A stretch of 64,000 nt of DNA from JAUYQR01 sp050632395 (GCF_050632395.1 NZ_CP192600.1:2294001-2358000), one strand, 5' to 3'. Shown: positions 37,857 through 50,669, numbered from the stretch's first letter. Notes: generated by a model from the letters alone, not told the origin. A program made the numbers and translations.

Positions 37857-40265
37857 TTGCTGGACAAACCCGTGACCGAACAGAGCCTTGCCCCGAATGT
37901 CCTCAAGGCCGACATCTTGCGGCACCTGACGTTCACCATCGGCAAGGACACGCAAAACGCCTCCACGTACGATTGGCGGATGGCGCTGTCCTACGCGATC
38001 CGCGACCGGATCGTGGAACCTTGGTTCGCTTCCACACGCCGGACCTGGGCCGAGGACCGCAAGCGGGTCTACTACCTGTCAATGGAATTCCTGATCGGTC
38101 GGATCCTTGAAGATGCGACGATCAACCTTGGCCTGAACGACGTGGCGACTGCCGCGATGGCAGACCTTGGCCAGGACATCGAGACGATCATCGCCGACGA
38201 ACCCGATGCCGCGCTTGGCAACGGAGGGCTTGGCCGTCTGGCGGCCTGTTTCATGGAATCGATGGCGACGCTTGGCTGCCCCGCCTACGGCTACGGCATC
38301 CGCTACGAACACGGCCTGTTCCGCCAGCGGTTCGAGGGCGGGCGGCAGGTCGAAACCCCGGAAGACTGGCTGAAACAAGCCCACCCTTGGGAATTCGCGC
38401 GCCCCGAATCCGCCTATACCATCGGCTTCAAGGGTCATGTCGAAACCCGCGATGGCAAGGACGTCTGGTTCCCCGGCGAAACCGTCTTTGCCGAGGCGCA
38501 TGACACCCCGGTGGTCGGCTGGAAAGGCAAGTGGGCCAACACGCTGCGCCTTTGGGCCGCGAAGCCTACCACCCAGTTCGATCTGGAGCGTTTCAACCGC
38601 GGCGATTACACCGCTGCGGCAGAACCCGAAACGCTGGCGCGGACGCTGGCGCGCGTGCTTTACCCCGATGACACCACCTATCAGGGCAAGGAACTGCGCC
38701 TGAAGCAGGAGTTCTTCCTGACCTCCGCTGCACTGCAAGACATCCTGCGCCGCTTCCTTGCCAGCCATTTCGATCTGAAATTGCTGCCGCAGTATGTGGC
38801 AATCCAGATGAACGACACCCACCCTGCGATCGCGGGGCCGGAACTGATCCGTCTGCTGACCGACGTGCATGGGCTTACTTTCGACGAGTCGCTGACCACA
38901 GCGCGCGCCTGCCTTGGCTACACCAACCACACCCTGCTGCCCGAAGCGCTGGAACGCTGGGCGACCTTCACCTTCGGCAACGTGCTGCCGCGCCACATGC
39001 AGATCGTGGAGCGGATCGACAGCTGGCACCGCCGCGCCTATCCGAACCGGCCGCATTACGTCGGTATCGTCAAGCATCAGGAAGTGCGGATGGGCGAACT
39101 TGCCTTCGTCATGTCGCACAAGGTGAACGGGGTGTCTGCGCTGCATTCCGATCTGGTGAAGAAAAGCCTCTTTCCCGAACTGAACCGCCTGCATCCGGGC
39201 CGCATCATCAACCAAACCAACGGCGTCACGCCCCGCCGCTGGCTGCGCATGTCCAACCGCCCGCTTTCGGGGCTGATCACCGATACCATCGGCGAAGGTT
39301 GGGAAGACAACCTCGACCGCCTGCGCGAGCTTGAACCGCATGTCGAGGATGCGGGCTTCCGCCACGCCTTCGACGCGGCCAAGCGCCAGAACAAGCAGGA
39401 TCTGGCCGCATGGATCAAGCGCGACCTCGGGGTGACCGTGTCCCCGGACGCGCTTTTCGATGTGCAGATAAAGCGAATCCACGAATACAAGCGCCAGCTT
39501 CTGAACATTCTGGAAACCATCGCGCATTGGCACAAGGTGCGGTCGGATCCGAAGGGGAATTGGGTGCCGCGTGTCCGCATCTTTGGTGGCAAGGCCGCGC
39601 CCGGCTATGCCGTCGCCAAGGAAATAATTCGCCTTATCAATGACGTGGGGCAGGTCATCAACAACGACCCGGCGACCGGCGATCTTATGAAGGTGATCTA
39701 CCCGGCCAACTACAACGTCAGCATGGCGGAACGGGTGATCCCGGCAGCCGACCTGTCGGAGCAGATTTCCACTGCTGGGAAAGAAGCGTCCGGCACCGGC
39801 AACATGAAGTTCATGATGAACGGCGCACCGACGATCGGGACTCTCGATGGTGCCAACGTCGAAATCCTGCAGGAAGTGGGGGCGGAAAACTTCTTCCTTT
39901 TTGGCCTGACCACCGACGAAGTCGCAAAGCGCCGCGAAGACCCCGACCATTCCCGCAAGGCGATCGAGGCGAGCCAGCCGTTGCAGGACGTGCTGCAGAT
40001 GATAGCCGAAGGCCGCTTCAGCCCCGACGAACCGGACCGCTACCACGGCCTTGTCCACCGCGTCTGGCACCACGACTACTTCCTGGTCGCGGCCGACTTT
40101 GATGCCTATCACGCCGCACAAGGCGAGGTGGATCGCGCCTATGCCGACCGCGACCGTTGGTTGAAAATGGCGGCACTGAACACGGCTCGCAGCGGTTTCT
40201 TCTCGTCTGACCGGACGATCCGCAGTTACATGGACGAGATATGGTCAGTTAAATCCGCGCTCTGA
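37857..40265 (+). CDS. glgP: Glycogen phosphorylase
   Basis: An 802-residue GT35 phosphorylase that releases glucose-1-phosphate from alpha-1,4-glucan ends. Active-site blocks include GNGGLGRLAACFMES (about residue 120), NDTHPAIAGPEL (about residue 318) and the PLP region EASGTGNMKFMMNGA (PLP-Lys about residue 651). The start may be TTG 37857 (MLDKPVTEQS) or GTG 37872 (MTEQSLAPN); neither has a strong ribosome binding site. It heads the operon glgP-B-C-A-X-pgm. LacI-type operator candidates upstream suggest sugar-dependent repression. Confidence 0.97.
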   Translation: MLDKPVTEQSLAPNVLKADILRHLTFTIGKDTQNASTYDWRMALSYAIRDRIVEPWFASTRRTWAEDRKRVYYLSMEFLIGRILEDATINLGLNDVATAAMADLGQDIETIIADEPDAALGNGGLGRLAACFMESMATLGCPAYGYGIRYEHGLFRQRFEGGRQVETPEDWLKQAHPWEFARPESAYTIGFKGHVETRDGKDVWFPGETVFAEAHDTPVVGWKGKWANTLRLWAAKPTTQFDLERFNRGDYTAAAEPETLARTLARVLYPDDTTYQGKELRLKQEFFLTSAALQDILRRFLASHFDLKLLPQYVAIQMNDTHPAIAGPELIRLLTDVHGLTFDESLTTARACLGYTNHTLLPEALERWATFTFGNVLPRHMQIVERIDSWHRRAYPNRPHYVGIVKHQEVRMGELAFVMSHKVNGVSALHSDLVKKSLFPELNRLHPGRIINQTNGVTPRRWLRMSNRPLSGLITDTIGEGWEDNLDRLRELEPHVEDAGFRHAFDAAKRQNKQDLAAWIKRDLGVTVSPDALFDVQIKRIHEYKRQLLNILETIAHWHKVRSDPKGNWVPRVRIFGGKAAPGYAVAKEIIRLINDVGQVINNDPATGDLMKVIYPANYNVSMAERVIPAADLSEQISTAGKEASGTGNMKFMMNGAPTIGTLDGANVEILQEVGAENFFLFGLTTDEVAKRREDPDHSRKAIEASQPLQDVLQMIAEGRFSPDEPDRYHGLVHRVWHHDYFLVAADFDAYHAAQGEVDRAYADRDRWLKMAALNTARSGFFSSDRTIRSYMDEIWSVKSAL

Positions 40266-40288
40266 CGCGCTTTTCGGGGGAGGAAAGC

Positions 40289-42460
40289 ATGGCTGAGACT
40301 TTGCTGGAACACGGCGCTGCCGAGGCGATTGCCGGCGGCTGGCATGGCGACCCTTTTTCGGTGCTGGGCCCGCACAAGCGAGGCAAGACGTGGGAGATCA
40401 CGGCCTTTGTTCCGGGGGCCGAACGGCTCTGGGTGCTGACGGGCAAGAAGGCAGATGAAGCGGTGCACTATCCGGGCGTTCCGGGCCTCTTCACCCATCA
40501 GATGGCGCGCAACGTCACCTACAGGTTCCGCGCCGAAGGCTATGGCAACACGTGGGAATTCGACGATCCGTTCCGCTTTGGTCCGGTCTTGGGAGAGTTG
40601 GACGAATATCTTCTGGGCGAAGGCACGCACAAGCGCCTGTGGCAGGTGCTGGGCGCGCATCTCATCACGCATGAGGGCGTGGCGGGCGTACATTTCGCTG
40701 TCTGGGCGCCGAATGCCGAGCGGGTGTCCGTCGTCGGTGACTTCAACATCTGGGACGGCCGCCGCCACCCGATGCGCCGCCGCGGCCCGACCGGCGTCTG
40801 GGAAATCTTCGTTCCCGGCCTGGGCGAGGGTGCGACCTACAAATACGAGATCAAGGGACCGGGCGGCGCGCTCATGCCGCTAAAGGCCGATCCGGTTGGT
40901 TTCGGATCTGAACATCCGCCCGCGAATGCTTCTGTTGTAAGGAAAATCGGCGGTGATTGGGGGGATGCCGACTGGCTGAAGACCCGCGCCAGCCACCACA
41001 CCGTCGACGCGCCGATTTCGGTCTACGAAGTGCATCTCGGCTCATGGCGCCGCGCGCCGGGCGACCGCATGTTGAGCTATCTCGAACTGGCAGACCAGCT
41101 TGTCGCTTACGTTGCCGACATGGGCTTCACCCACATCGAGTTGATGCCGGTCAGCGAATATCCCTTTGACGGATCATGGGGCTACCAGCCCGTTGGCCTC
41201 TTTGCCCCCACCATCCGCCACGGTACGCCCACCGAATTCCGCGCTTTCGTCGATGCCGCGCATCGCCACGGGATCGGCATTCTGCTGGACTGGGTGCCGG
41301 GCCATTTCCCGACCGATGCGCATGGCCTTGGCCGCTTTGACGGCACCGCGCTTTACGAACATCAAGACCCGCGTGAAGGCTTCCACCAGGACTGGAACAC
41401 CCTGATCTACAACTACGGCCGGGTCGAAGTGAAGAACTACCTCGTCTCCAACGCCTTGTATTGGCTGGAGGAATACCACATCGACGGGCTGCGCGTGGAT
41501 GCCGTGGCCTCGATGCTTTACCGCGACTACAGCCGCAAGGACGGCGAATGGGTTCCCAACCGCGATGGCGGGCGCGAGAATTACGAGGCGATTGCCGTTT
41601 TGCAGAACATGAACATCACCGCCTACGGTGAAGTGCCGGGCATCATGACGGTGGCCGAGGAATCGACCGCCTTCCCCGGCGTGTCGCGCCCGGTGAATCA
41701 CGGCGGCCTCGGCTTTGGATTCAAGTGGAACATGGGCTGGATGAACGACACGCTCAGTTACATGCAGAAAGACCCGCTGTTTCGGAAATACCACCACCAC
41801 CAGATGACCTTCGGGCTGCATTACGCGTGGTCGGAAAACTACTTCCTGCCGATCAGCCATGACGAAGTGGTGCATGGCAAAGGCTCCATGCTGTCGAAAA
41901 TGCCGGGAACGGCGTGGGAAAAGTTTGCCAACCTGCGTGCCTACTATGGCTTCATGTGGGCGCATCCGGGAAAGAAACTGCTGTTCATGGGGCAGGAGTA
42001 CGCGCAAGGCGCCGAATGGAACCACAATCAGAGCCTCGACTGGCATCAGCTTGATATTGCAGAACATAAGGGCGTGCAGTCGTTGGTCCGCGACCTCAAC
42101 CGCGTTTACCGCGACACGCCCGCGCTCCACGTCAACGATACGCGGCCCGAGGGCTTCCAGTGGCTCGAATCCAACGATGCCGAGGCGGGCGTCTACGCCT
42201 GGGTCCGGCGCGGTGGTGCAAAGGACAAGCCGGTCGTCACCATTGTCAACATGACGCCCTTGGAGCGGACCTATCGGCTGGGCCTGCCCGACGCCGGCAC
42301 ATGGCGCGAGATCCTGAACACCGATGCCGCGATCTACGGCGGCGGCAACCGTGGCAATCTGGGAGGAGTGACCACGGAAAAGACGCCCTGGAACGGGCAG
42401 GTGCAATCGGCGGTGCTGACGGTGCCGCCGCTTGCGGCGATCTATCTGCAAAAGGACTGA
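40289..42460 (+). CDS. glgB: 1,4-alpha-glucan branching enzyme
   Basis: A 723-residue GH13 branching enzyme that makes alpha-1,6 branches in glycogen. Two N-terminal carbohydrate-binding (CBM48-like) parts cover about residues 10-220 (VHFAVWAPNAERVSVVGDFN near 130). The catalytic barrel has ELMPVSEYPFDGSWGYQPVG, the nucleophile Asp in GLRVDAVASM (about 404), the acid Glu in TVAEESTAFPG (about 457) and ISHDEVVHGKGSM (about 525). It follows glgP by 23 bp with GGGGGAGGAAAG as the ribosome binding site. Length agrees with GlgB. Confidence 0.97.
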   Translation: MAETLLEHGAAEAIAGGWHGDPFSVLGPHKRGKTWEITAFVPGAERLWVLTGKKADEAVHYPGVPGLFTHQMARNVTYRFRAEGYGNTWEFDDPFRFGPVLGELDEYLLGEGTHKRLWQVLGAHLITHEGVAGVHFAVWAPNAERVSVVGDFNIWDGRRHPMRRRGPTGVWEIFVPGLGEGATYKYEIKGPGGALMPLKADPVGFGSEHPPANASVVRKIGGDWGDADWLKTRASHHTVDAPISVYEVHLGSWRRAPGDRMLSYLELADQLVAYVADMGFTHIELMPVSEYPFDGSWGYQPVGLFAPTIRHGTPTEFRAFVDAAHRHGIGILLDWVPGHFPTDAHGLGRFDGTALYEHQDPREGFHQDWNTLIYNYGRVEVKNYLVSNALYWLEEYHIDGLRVDAVASMLYRDYSRKDGEWVPNRDGGRENYEAIAVLQNMNITAYGEVPGIMTVAEESTAFPGVSRPVNHGGLGFGFKWNMGWMNDTLSYMQKDPLFRKYHHHQMTFGLHYAWSENYFLPISHDEVVHGKGSMLSKMPGTAWEKFANLRAYYGFMWAHPGKKLLFMGQEYAQGAEWNHNQSLDWHQLDIAEHKGVQSLVRDLNRVYRDTPALHVNDTRPEGFQWLESNDAEAGVYAWVRRGGAKDKPVVTIVNMTPLERTYRLGLPDAGTWREILNTDAAIYGGGNRGNLGGVTTEKTPWNGQVQSAVLTVPPLAAIYLQKD

Positions 42461-42499
42461 AGTCGCGGGAAAAACCCGCACCCAAGGGAGGGGATAAGG

Positions 42500-43771
42500 A
42501 TGCAACCAAGACCCAATCAGCGTCTGTCATCGCAAGCGATGGCCTTTGTCCTTGCGGGCGGGCGCGGCAGCCGGCTGAAGGAACTGACCGACCGGCGGGC
42601 AAAGCCTGCGGTCTATTTTGGCGGCAAGACCCGGATCGTCGACTTCGCGCTGTCGAACGCGGTCAACTCGGGCATCCGCAAGATGGCGATCGCCACGCAA
42701 TACAAGGCCCACAGCTTGATCCGTCATTGCCAGCGCGGCTGGAACTTTTTTCGCGCCGAACGCAACGAATACCTCGACATCCTGCCCGCCAGCCAGCGCA
42801 TGGACGAGCTGAACTGGTATCGTGGCACAGCCGATGCGGTGGCGCAGAACATCGACATCATCGACAGCTACGGCATCAAGTACGTGATCGTGCTGGCCGG
42901 CGACCACATCTACAAGATGGACTACGAGGTTATGCTGCGCCAGCACGTCGACAGCGGCGCGGATGTGACCATCGGCTGCCTGACCGTGCCGCGAATGGAA
43001 GCCACCGCCTTTGGTGTGATGCATGTCGACAAGTCGATGCAGATCACCGCCTTTCTGGAAAAACCGAAAGACCCGCCCGCGATCCCAGGCGACCCGGATC
43101 ATGCGCTGGCCTCGATGGGGATCTATGTCTTCGACTGGGCCTTCCTGCGCGACCTTCTGATCCGCGACATGCAGGACGACAACTCGACCCACGATTTCGG
43201 CTTTGATCTGATCCCGGACATCGTCAAGAACGGCAAGGCCGTGGCCCACAAGTTCGCCGACAGCTGCGTCAAAAGCGGTCTGGAAACCGAACCCTACTGG
43301 CGAGATGTCGGAACCATCGACGCGTTCTGGCAGGCCAACATTGACCTGACCGATTTCGTGCCGAAACTGGACCTTTACGACAACGCCTGGCCGATTTGGA
43401 CCTACGCCGAGATCGTGCCGCCGGCGAAATTCATCCATGACGAGGACGGGCGTCGCGGCTCGGCGGTCAGTTCGCTGGTGTCTGGCGATTGCATCGTGTC
43501 GGGCTCGGCGGTGTCGAACTCGCTTCTGTTCACCGGGGTCCGGACGCACAGCTATTCGACGCTGGAATATGTCGTGGCGCTACCGCAGGTCATCGTGCAC
43601 CGCAAGGCCGAGTTGAAAAATTGCGTCATCGACCGTGGCGTGATCATTCCCGAAGGTCTGGTTGTGGGCGCCGACCCGGAGGAGGACGCCAAGTGGTTCC
43701 GTCGGTCCGAAGGAGGTATCGTCCTGATCACGCAAGATATGCTTGACGCGCGGGCGCGGGCGCTGTCCTGA
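42500..43771 (+). CDS. glgC: Glucose-1-phosphate adenylyltransferase
   Basis: A 423-residue ADP-glucose pyrophosphorylase, the committed and allosterically controlled step of bacterial glycogen synthesis. Nucleotide-binding motif FVLAGGRGSRLKELTDRRAK lies near residue 15 and the VLAGDHIYKMDY block near residue 132. FLEKPKDPP and the C-terminal left-handed beta-helix region follow. Effectors in related phototrophic alphaproteobacteria include fructose-6-phosphate and pyruvate. Start ATG 42500 has GGGAGGGGAT upstream. An interspersed element with a hairpin separates it from glgA. Confidence 0.97.
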   Translation: MQPRPNQRLSSQAMAFVLAGGRGSRLKELTDRRAKPAVYFGGKTRIVDFALSNAVNSGIRKMAIATQYKAHSLIRHCQRGWNFFRAERNEYLDILPASQRMDELNWYRGTADAVAQNIDIIDSYGIKYVIVLAGDHIYKMDYEVMLRQHVDSGADVTIGCLTVPRMEATAFGVMHVDKSMQITAFLEKPKDPPAIPGDPDHALASMGIYVFDWAFLRDLLIRDMQDDNSTHDFGFDLIPDIVKNGKAVAHKFADSCVKSGLETEPYWRDVGTIDAFWQANIDLTDFVPKLDLYDNAWPIWTYAEIVPPAKFIHDEDGRRGSAVSSLVSGDCIVSGSAVSNSLLFTGVRTHSYSTLEYVVALPQVIVHRKAELKNCVIDRGVIIPEGLVVGADPEEDAKWFRRSEGGIVLITQDMLDARARALS

Positions 43772-43788
43772 AGGCGGACAGGAGGAAG

Positions 43789-43842
43789 CCGGGGGGCTTT
43801 GCGTCCCCCGGACCTCTGCGGGATATTTGAGGACTGATGAAA
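43789..43842 (+). repeat. Interspersed Rhodobacterales-type element, copy 3, with hairpin and glgA ribosome binding site
   Basis: A 7-bp stem (CCGGGGG 43789-43795 / CCCCCGG 43805-43811) with a 9-nt loop is followed by ACCTCTGCGGGATATTTG and AGGACTGATGAAA. The element's GAGGA (43829-43833) is placed eight bases before the glgA ATG, so the repeat itself supplies the translation start signal. The hairpin may also attenuate glgC-to-glgA read-through. Confidence 0.65.
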
Positions 43843-45295
43843 TGGCTGGGGCACGGGTAATTCACGGGCAAAAACAGCGCGGTCGCGTGCTTTCGGTGGC
43901 GTCGGAATGCGTGCCTTTGATAAAGACCGGCGGGCTGGCCGATGTGGTCGGCGCCTTGCCCGAAGCCCTGGCTAAGGCCGGTTGGGAAATGCGGGTTCTG
44001 CTGCCGGCGTACCGGTCGCTCAGGGCCGGGGCGGCGAATTGGCCGGTGGTCTGGGAAGAACATGACCTTTTCGGCGGTACCGGGCGGGTGCTGGCGGGCG
44101 AGGTGGCGGGCTTGAGCCTTCTCCTCCTCGATGCGCCGCATCTTTATGACCGCGACGGTGGGCCCTATTCCAACGCAACCGGTGACCATCCCGACAATGC
44201 TATCCGGTTCGCAGCCCTGTCATGGGTCGCGGCCCGGATCGCGCGCGAAGGGCTGGACGGCTGGAAGCCCGATATCCTCCACGCGCATGACTGGCAGGCC
44301 GGGTTCGCCCCAGCCTACCTTGCCTATCAAGGCGCAGGTGGGGTGAAATCGGTGATCACCGTTCATAACATCGCCTTTCAGGGCTGGGCTCCCGCATCGA
44401 TGCTGGGCACGCTGCGCCTGCCAGCGGAGGCCTTTCACCCCGGCGCGCTGGAATATTACGGCGGGCTTTCCAGTCTGAAAGCCGGGCTGGTGACGGCCGA
44501 CTGGGTGACCACCGTGTCGCCCACATACGCGGCCGAATTGATGCGGCCGGAGTTTGGCATGGGCCTGCAAGGCGTGATCGCATCACGGGCGGCGCAGGTC
44601 TCGGGCATCCTGAACGGCGTCGATACTTCCGTCTGGTCGCCCGAGGCGGAGCCTGTGCCCTATTCGGTGACGTCGCTCGCTGGGAAGGCCAAGGCGCGCG
44701 CCGATTTGTGCGCCGAGTTCGGGCTGGAAGTGCCGGGGCCGCTGGCCATCGTCGTGAGCCGCCTGACCGATCAGAAGGGCATTGACCTTTTGCCTGCCGT
44801 GATCCCCGATTTCGTGCTGGGCGGCGGCGGGCTTTTGGTCCTTGGTTCCGGCGATCCGGCGCTGGAAGGCGCGATGCGCGGGCTGGCCGCGCAGTTCCCG
44901 GGCCGCGTCGCGGTGCGGATTGGCTATGACGAGGCGCTGTCGCACCGGTTCTTTTCCGGCGCCGATGCCGTCCTTGTGCCAAGCCGCTTTGAACCTTGCG
45001 GCCTGACCCAGATGTATGGCCTGCGCTACGGCACACTGCCTGTCGTCGCTTCGGTCGGAGGGCTGGCCGACACTGTGATCGGCGCCTCTCCGGCGACGCT
45101 GATGGCGGGGGTGGCGACCGGCCTCCAGTTCCACCCGGTCGACGCGCTGGCTTTCGGGCAGGCGCTGTCGCAACTGCTGACGCTCCATGCCGATACCACG
45201 ACCTGGACGCGGCTGCAGGCCAACGCCATGCGTCATCCGGTCGGCTGGGAAACCTCGGCCAAGGCCTATGCCGACCTATACGAAAGGTTAATCGC

Positions 45296-45299
<4 letters not shown>
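43842..45299 (+). CDS. glgA: Glycogen synthase (ADP-glucose)
   Basis: A 485-residue GT5 glycogen synthase. The ADP-glucose binding motif PLIKTGGLADVVGALPEAL lies near residue 27, HDWQAGFAP near residue 151, and the E-x7-E region FEPCGLTQMYGLRYGTLPVV near residue 385. It extends alpha-1,4-glucan chains. I start at ATG 43842 (MAGARVIHGQKQ), behind GAGGA from the repeat element; the frame upstream overlaps glgC and is not family-like. The stop overlaps the glgX start codon. Confidence 0.96.
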
Positions 45300-47415
<2,116 letters not shown>

Positions 47416-47419
<4 letters not shown>

Positions 47420-49038
47420 CCACCGTAAAGACCGCCCCGATCGCAGGCCAGAAGCCCGGAACCTCGGGCCTTCGCAAAAAGACCCCGGTGTTCATGGGCC
47501 GCCACTATCTGGAGAATTTCGTCCAGTCGATCTTCGATGTGATTGGTTGTCAGGGCAAAACATTCGTCCTCGGAGGTGACGGGCGCTACTTCAACGACCG
47601 GGCGGCTCAGGTAATCCTGCGGATGGCGGCGGCCAACGGCGCGGCCCGGATGATCGTGGGGCAGGGGGCCATCCTGTCGACACCCGCCGCCAGCCACCTG
47701 ATCCGGCTCAACAAAACCGATGGCGGCATCATCATGTCCGCCTCCCACAACCCCGGCGGGCCGGAGGAGGATTTCGGGGTCAAGTTCAACATGCCCAATG
47801 GCGGCCCCGCACCCGAAGGCGTGACCGAGGCGATGTTCCAGCGCACGACCGAAATCACCGAATACAAGGTCCTCGAGGCGCATGATGTCGATCTTTCCCA
47901 CATCGGGCGGCACGATCTTGGCGGCATGATCGTCGACGTGGTCGACCCGGTCTCCGACTACGCCGCGCTGATGGAAACCCTGTTCGACTTCCCCGTCTTG
48001 CGCGCCATGTTCGCGGGCGGCTTCCGGATGCGAATGGATTCGATGTGTGCCGTCACCGGGCCTTACGCGGTGGAGATCCTGGAAAACCGCCTTGGTGCGG
48101 CAAAAGGCACAGTCATCAATGCGACGCCCCTACCGGATTTCGGCGGGATGCACCCCGACCCGAACCCGACCTGGGCCAAGACCCTGATGGACGAGATGTT
48201 TGGGCCGAATGCCCCTGATTTTGGGGCCGCCTCTGATGGTGACGGCGACCGCAACATGGTGGTCGGGCGCGGCATCTATGTCTCGCCCTCCGACAGCCTT
48301 GCCGCGCTGGCCGCCAATGCGCATGTGGCACCGGGCTACAAGGCGGGCCTCAAGGGTGTCGCACGGTCGATGCCGACCTCTGCCGCCGCCGACCGGGTGG
48401 CCGACGCGCTGGGGATCGCCAAGTATGAAACGCCGACCGGATGGAAGTTCTTTGGAAACCTGCTCGATGCCGGAAAGGCCACGATCTGCGGCGAGGAAAG
48501 TTTCGGCACCGGCTCCGACCATGTGCGCGAAAAGGACGGTCTTTGGGCGATCCTTCTCTGGCTGAACATCCTTGCGGTGCGCAAGCAGTCCGTCGCAGAA
48601 ATCCTCAAGGACCACTGGGCGAAGTATGGGCGCAACTACTACAGCCGCCATGATTTCGAGGCGATTGCCACCGACAAGGCCGACGCGATGTTCGCGGCCC
48701 TGCGCGCCAGCCTCTCGGGCCTGCCGGGCCGCCAGATCGAAGGCATGACCGTCAGCGCCGCTGATGATTTCGCCTACACTGACCCGGTCGACGGCTCAGT
48801 CAGCACGAAACAGGGCGTGCGGGTGATGTTCAGCGATGGCAGCCGCATCGTCTATCGCCTGTCTGGCACCGGAACCGAAGGCGCGACGCTGCGGGTCTAC
48901 CTCGAACGCTACGCCGCCGGGCCGGACGGTCTTGATCTTGATGCGCAGGTCGCGCTTGCCCCGGTAATCCGCGCAGCGCACGGCCTTGCCGGGATCGAAG
49001 CCCACACCGGGCGCCGCGAACCGAACGTGGTGACCTGA
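47416..49038 (+). CDS. pgm: Alpha-D-phosphoglucomutase
   Basis: A 540-residue phosphohexomutase interconverting glucose-1- and glucose-6-phosphate. It links the glycogen genes to central metabolism. The phosphoserine loop is IMSASHNPGGPEEDFG (Ser about residue 110), the metal loop ASDGDGDRNMVVG (about 272), and the sugar loop CGEESFGTGSDH (about 357). The phosphate-binding region RLSGTGTEGATLRVY is near the C-terminus. The ATGA overlap with glgX fixes the start at 47416. It is the last gene of the operon; no clear terminator follows. Confidence 0.96.
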
Positions 49039-49136
49039 CAGCAAATCCGAAGCGTCAAGTGTCGCTAATGGCGCAGACTCAAGGTCCGTAACCGACAAAC
49101 CTGACACCTATGTCGAGTTTGGCAGAGGGGATGGCG

Positions 49137-50669
49137 ATGAACGAGGTCAAAGCGGTTCGGTCGGGCAGGCAGGCGCGGCAGGTGCAGCGGTCCGCAAAGG
49201 CGGGGCCGGGGCGGCCCTACATCGTGCGCAACATCCCGACCTATGACGTGTTGTCGGAAGAAAACCTGCTGCGGATCGAAGCCGCCGCCGACCGCGTCCT
49301 GGCCGAAACGGGGATCGAGTTTCGCGACGACCCGGTGGCGCTGGACCTCTGGCGCAAGGCCGGCGCCGATGTGCAGGGCCTGCTGGTCAAGTTCCCGCCC
49401 GGCATGCTGCGCGAGATCCTGAAATCCGCGCCCTCCACCTTCACCCAGCACGCCCGCAATCCTACGAATTCGGTGGAAATCGGCGGCAAGAACGTCGTCT
49501 TCGCGCCCGCCTACGGCAGCCCCTTCGTGATGGACCTCGACCGCGGCCGCCGCTTCGGCACATTGGAGGATTTCCGCAACTTCATCAAACTGGCGCAGTC
49601 ATCCCCTAACTTCCACCACTCCGGCGGGACGATCTGCGAACCGACCGACATCGCCGTGAACAAGCGCCACCTCGACATGGTGCTGGCGCATATCGAACTC
49701 AGCGACCGGCCTTACATGGGGTCGGTCACCGCGGAATCCCGCGCCGAAGACAGCATCGAGATGAGCCGCATCGTCTTCGGCCGCGATTTCGTCGACCAGA
49801 ACTGCGTCATCCTTGGCAACGTCAACGTGAACTCCCCCCTCGTCTGGGACGGCACGATGACAAATGCCCTGCGCGCCTATGCCCGCGCCAATCAGGCGGC
49901 GGTGATCGTGCCCTTCATCCTCGGCGGCGCGATGGGGCCGGTGACGAACGCGGGCGGCATCGTGCAATCCTTGGCCGAAACGATGGCCGGTTGTGCGCTG
50001 ACACAACTGGAGCGCAAGGGCGCGCCAGTGATCTTCGGCAATTTCCTGTCGTCGATGTCACTCCGCTCCGGCTCGCCCACCTTCGGCACGCCAGAACCCG
50101 CAATCGGATCACAGGTGATCGGCCAGCTTGCCCGCCGCCTGAACTTGCCGCTGCGCTGTTCAGGCAACTTCACCACCTCGAAACTGCCAGACGGGCAGGC
50201 GATGATGGAAGGCACCATGTCGATGCTGGCCGCCGTGCATTGCGGGGCAAACTTCATCCTGCATTCCGCAGGCTTCCTCGACGGCCTGCTGTCGATGTCC
50301 TACGAGAAATTCATGCTGGACGCCGACCTCTGCGGCGCGCTCCATTCCTATCTCGACGGCATCAAGATCGACGATGACCAATTGGCGGTGGACGCCTTTG
50401 CCGAGGTAGGGCCCGGCAACCACTTCTTCGGTTGCAGCCACACCATGAAGCACTACGAGACCGCGTTCTGGGACAGCGAGCTTTCCGACAACGAACCCTA
50501 TGAAAAATGGGAGGCCGCAGGGTCCACCGATGCCGCGACCCGCGCCAACACCCTATGGAAGCGGCGGCTTGCCGAGTTCGAGGCCCCCGCTCTGGATGAC
50601 GGCGTCCGTGACGGGCTGCACGACTTCGTCGCCCGCCGAAAGGCCGACATGGCCGACGCCTGGTATTGA
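49137..50669 (+). CDS. Trimethylamine methyltransferase (MttB/COG5598) family protein, complete
   Basis: A 510-residue paralogue of the gene at the left edge, with the same conserved blocks (RNIP, FTQHARNP, HHSGGTICEPTD, MGSV, GQLARRLNLP, SYEKFMLDAD). It belongs to the non-pyrrolysine group, since no amber codon interrupts the frame. Known members demethylate glycine betaine or related compounds, giving methyl groups to a corrinoid protein. The partner corrinoid protein is not visible here. Of the possible starts 49110, 49131 and 49137, I choose 49137 (MNEVKAVRSG) because GAGGGG lies six bases upstream. Its last 117 bases overlap the convergent metallophosphoesterase gene. Confidence 0.9.
   Translation: MNEVKAVRSGRQARQVQRSAKAGPGRPYIVRNIPTYDVLSEENLLRIEAAADRVLAETGIEFRDDPVALDLWRKAGADVQGLLVKFPPGMLREILKSAPSTFTQHARNPTNSVEIGGKNVVFAPAYGSPFVMDLDRGRRFGTLEDFRNFIKLAQSSPNFHHSGGTICEPTDIAVNKRHLDMVLAHIELSDRPYMGSVTAESRAEDSIEMSRIVFGRDFVDQNCVILGNVNVNSPLVWDGTMTNALRAYARANQAAVIVPFILGGAMGPVTNAGGIVQSLAETMAGCALTQLERKGAPVIFGNFLSSMSLRSGSPTFGTPEPAIGSQVIGQLARRLNLPLRCSGNFTTSKLPDGQAMMEGTMSMLAAVHCGANFILHSAGFLDGLLSMSYEKFMLDADLCGALHSYLDGIKIDDDQLAVDAFAEVGPGNHFFGCSHTMKHYETAFWDSELSDNEPYEKWEAAGSTDAATRANTLWKRRLAEFEAPALDDGVRDGLHDFVARRKADMADAWY

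Noticed and set aside
38079..40121. 680-codon minus-strand open frame
   Set aside because: Antisense shadow of glgP, which has full family motifs on the plus strand.
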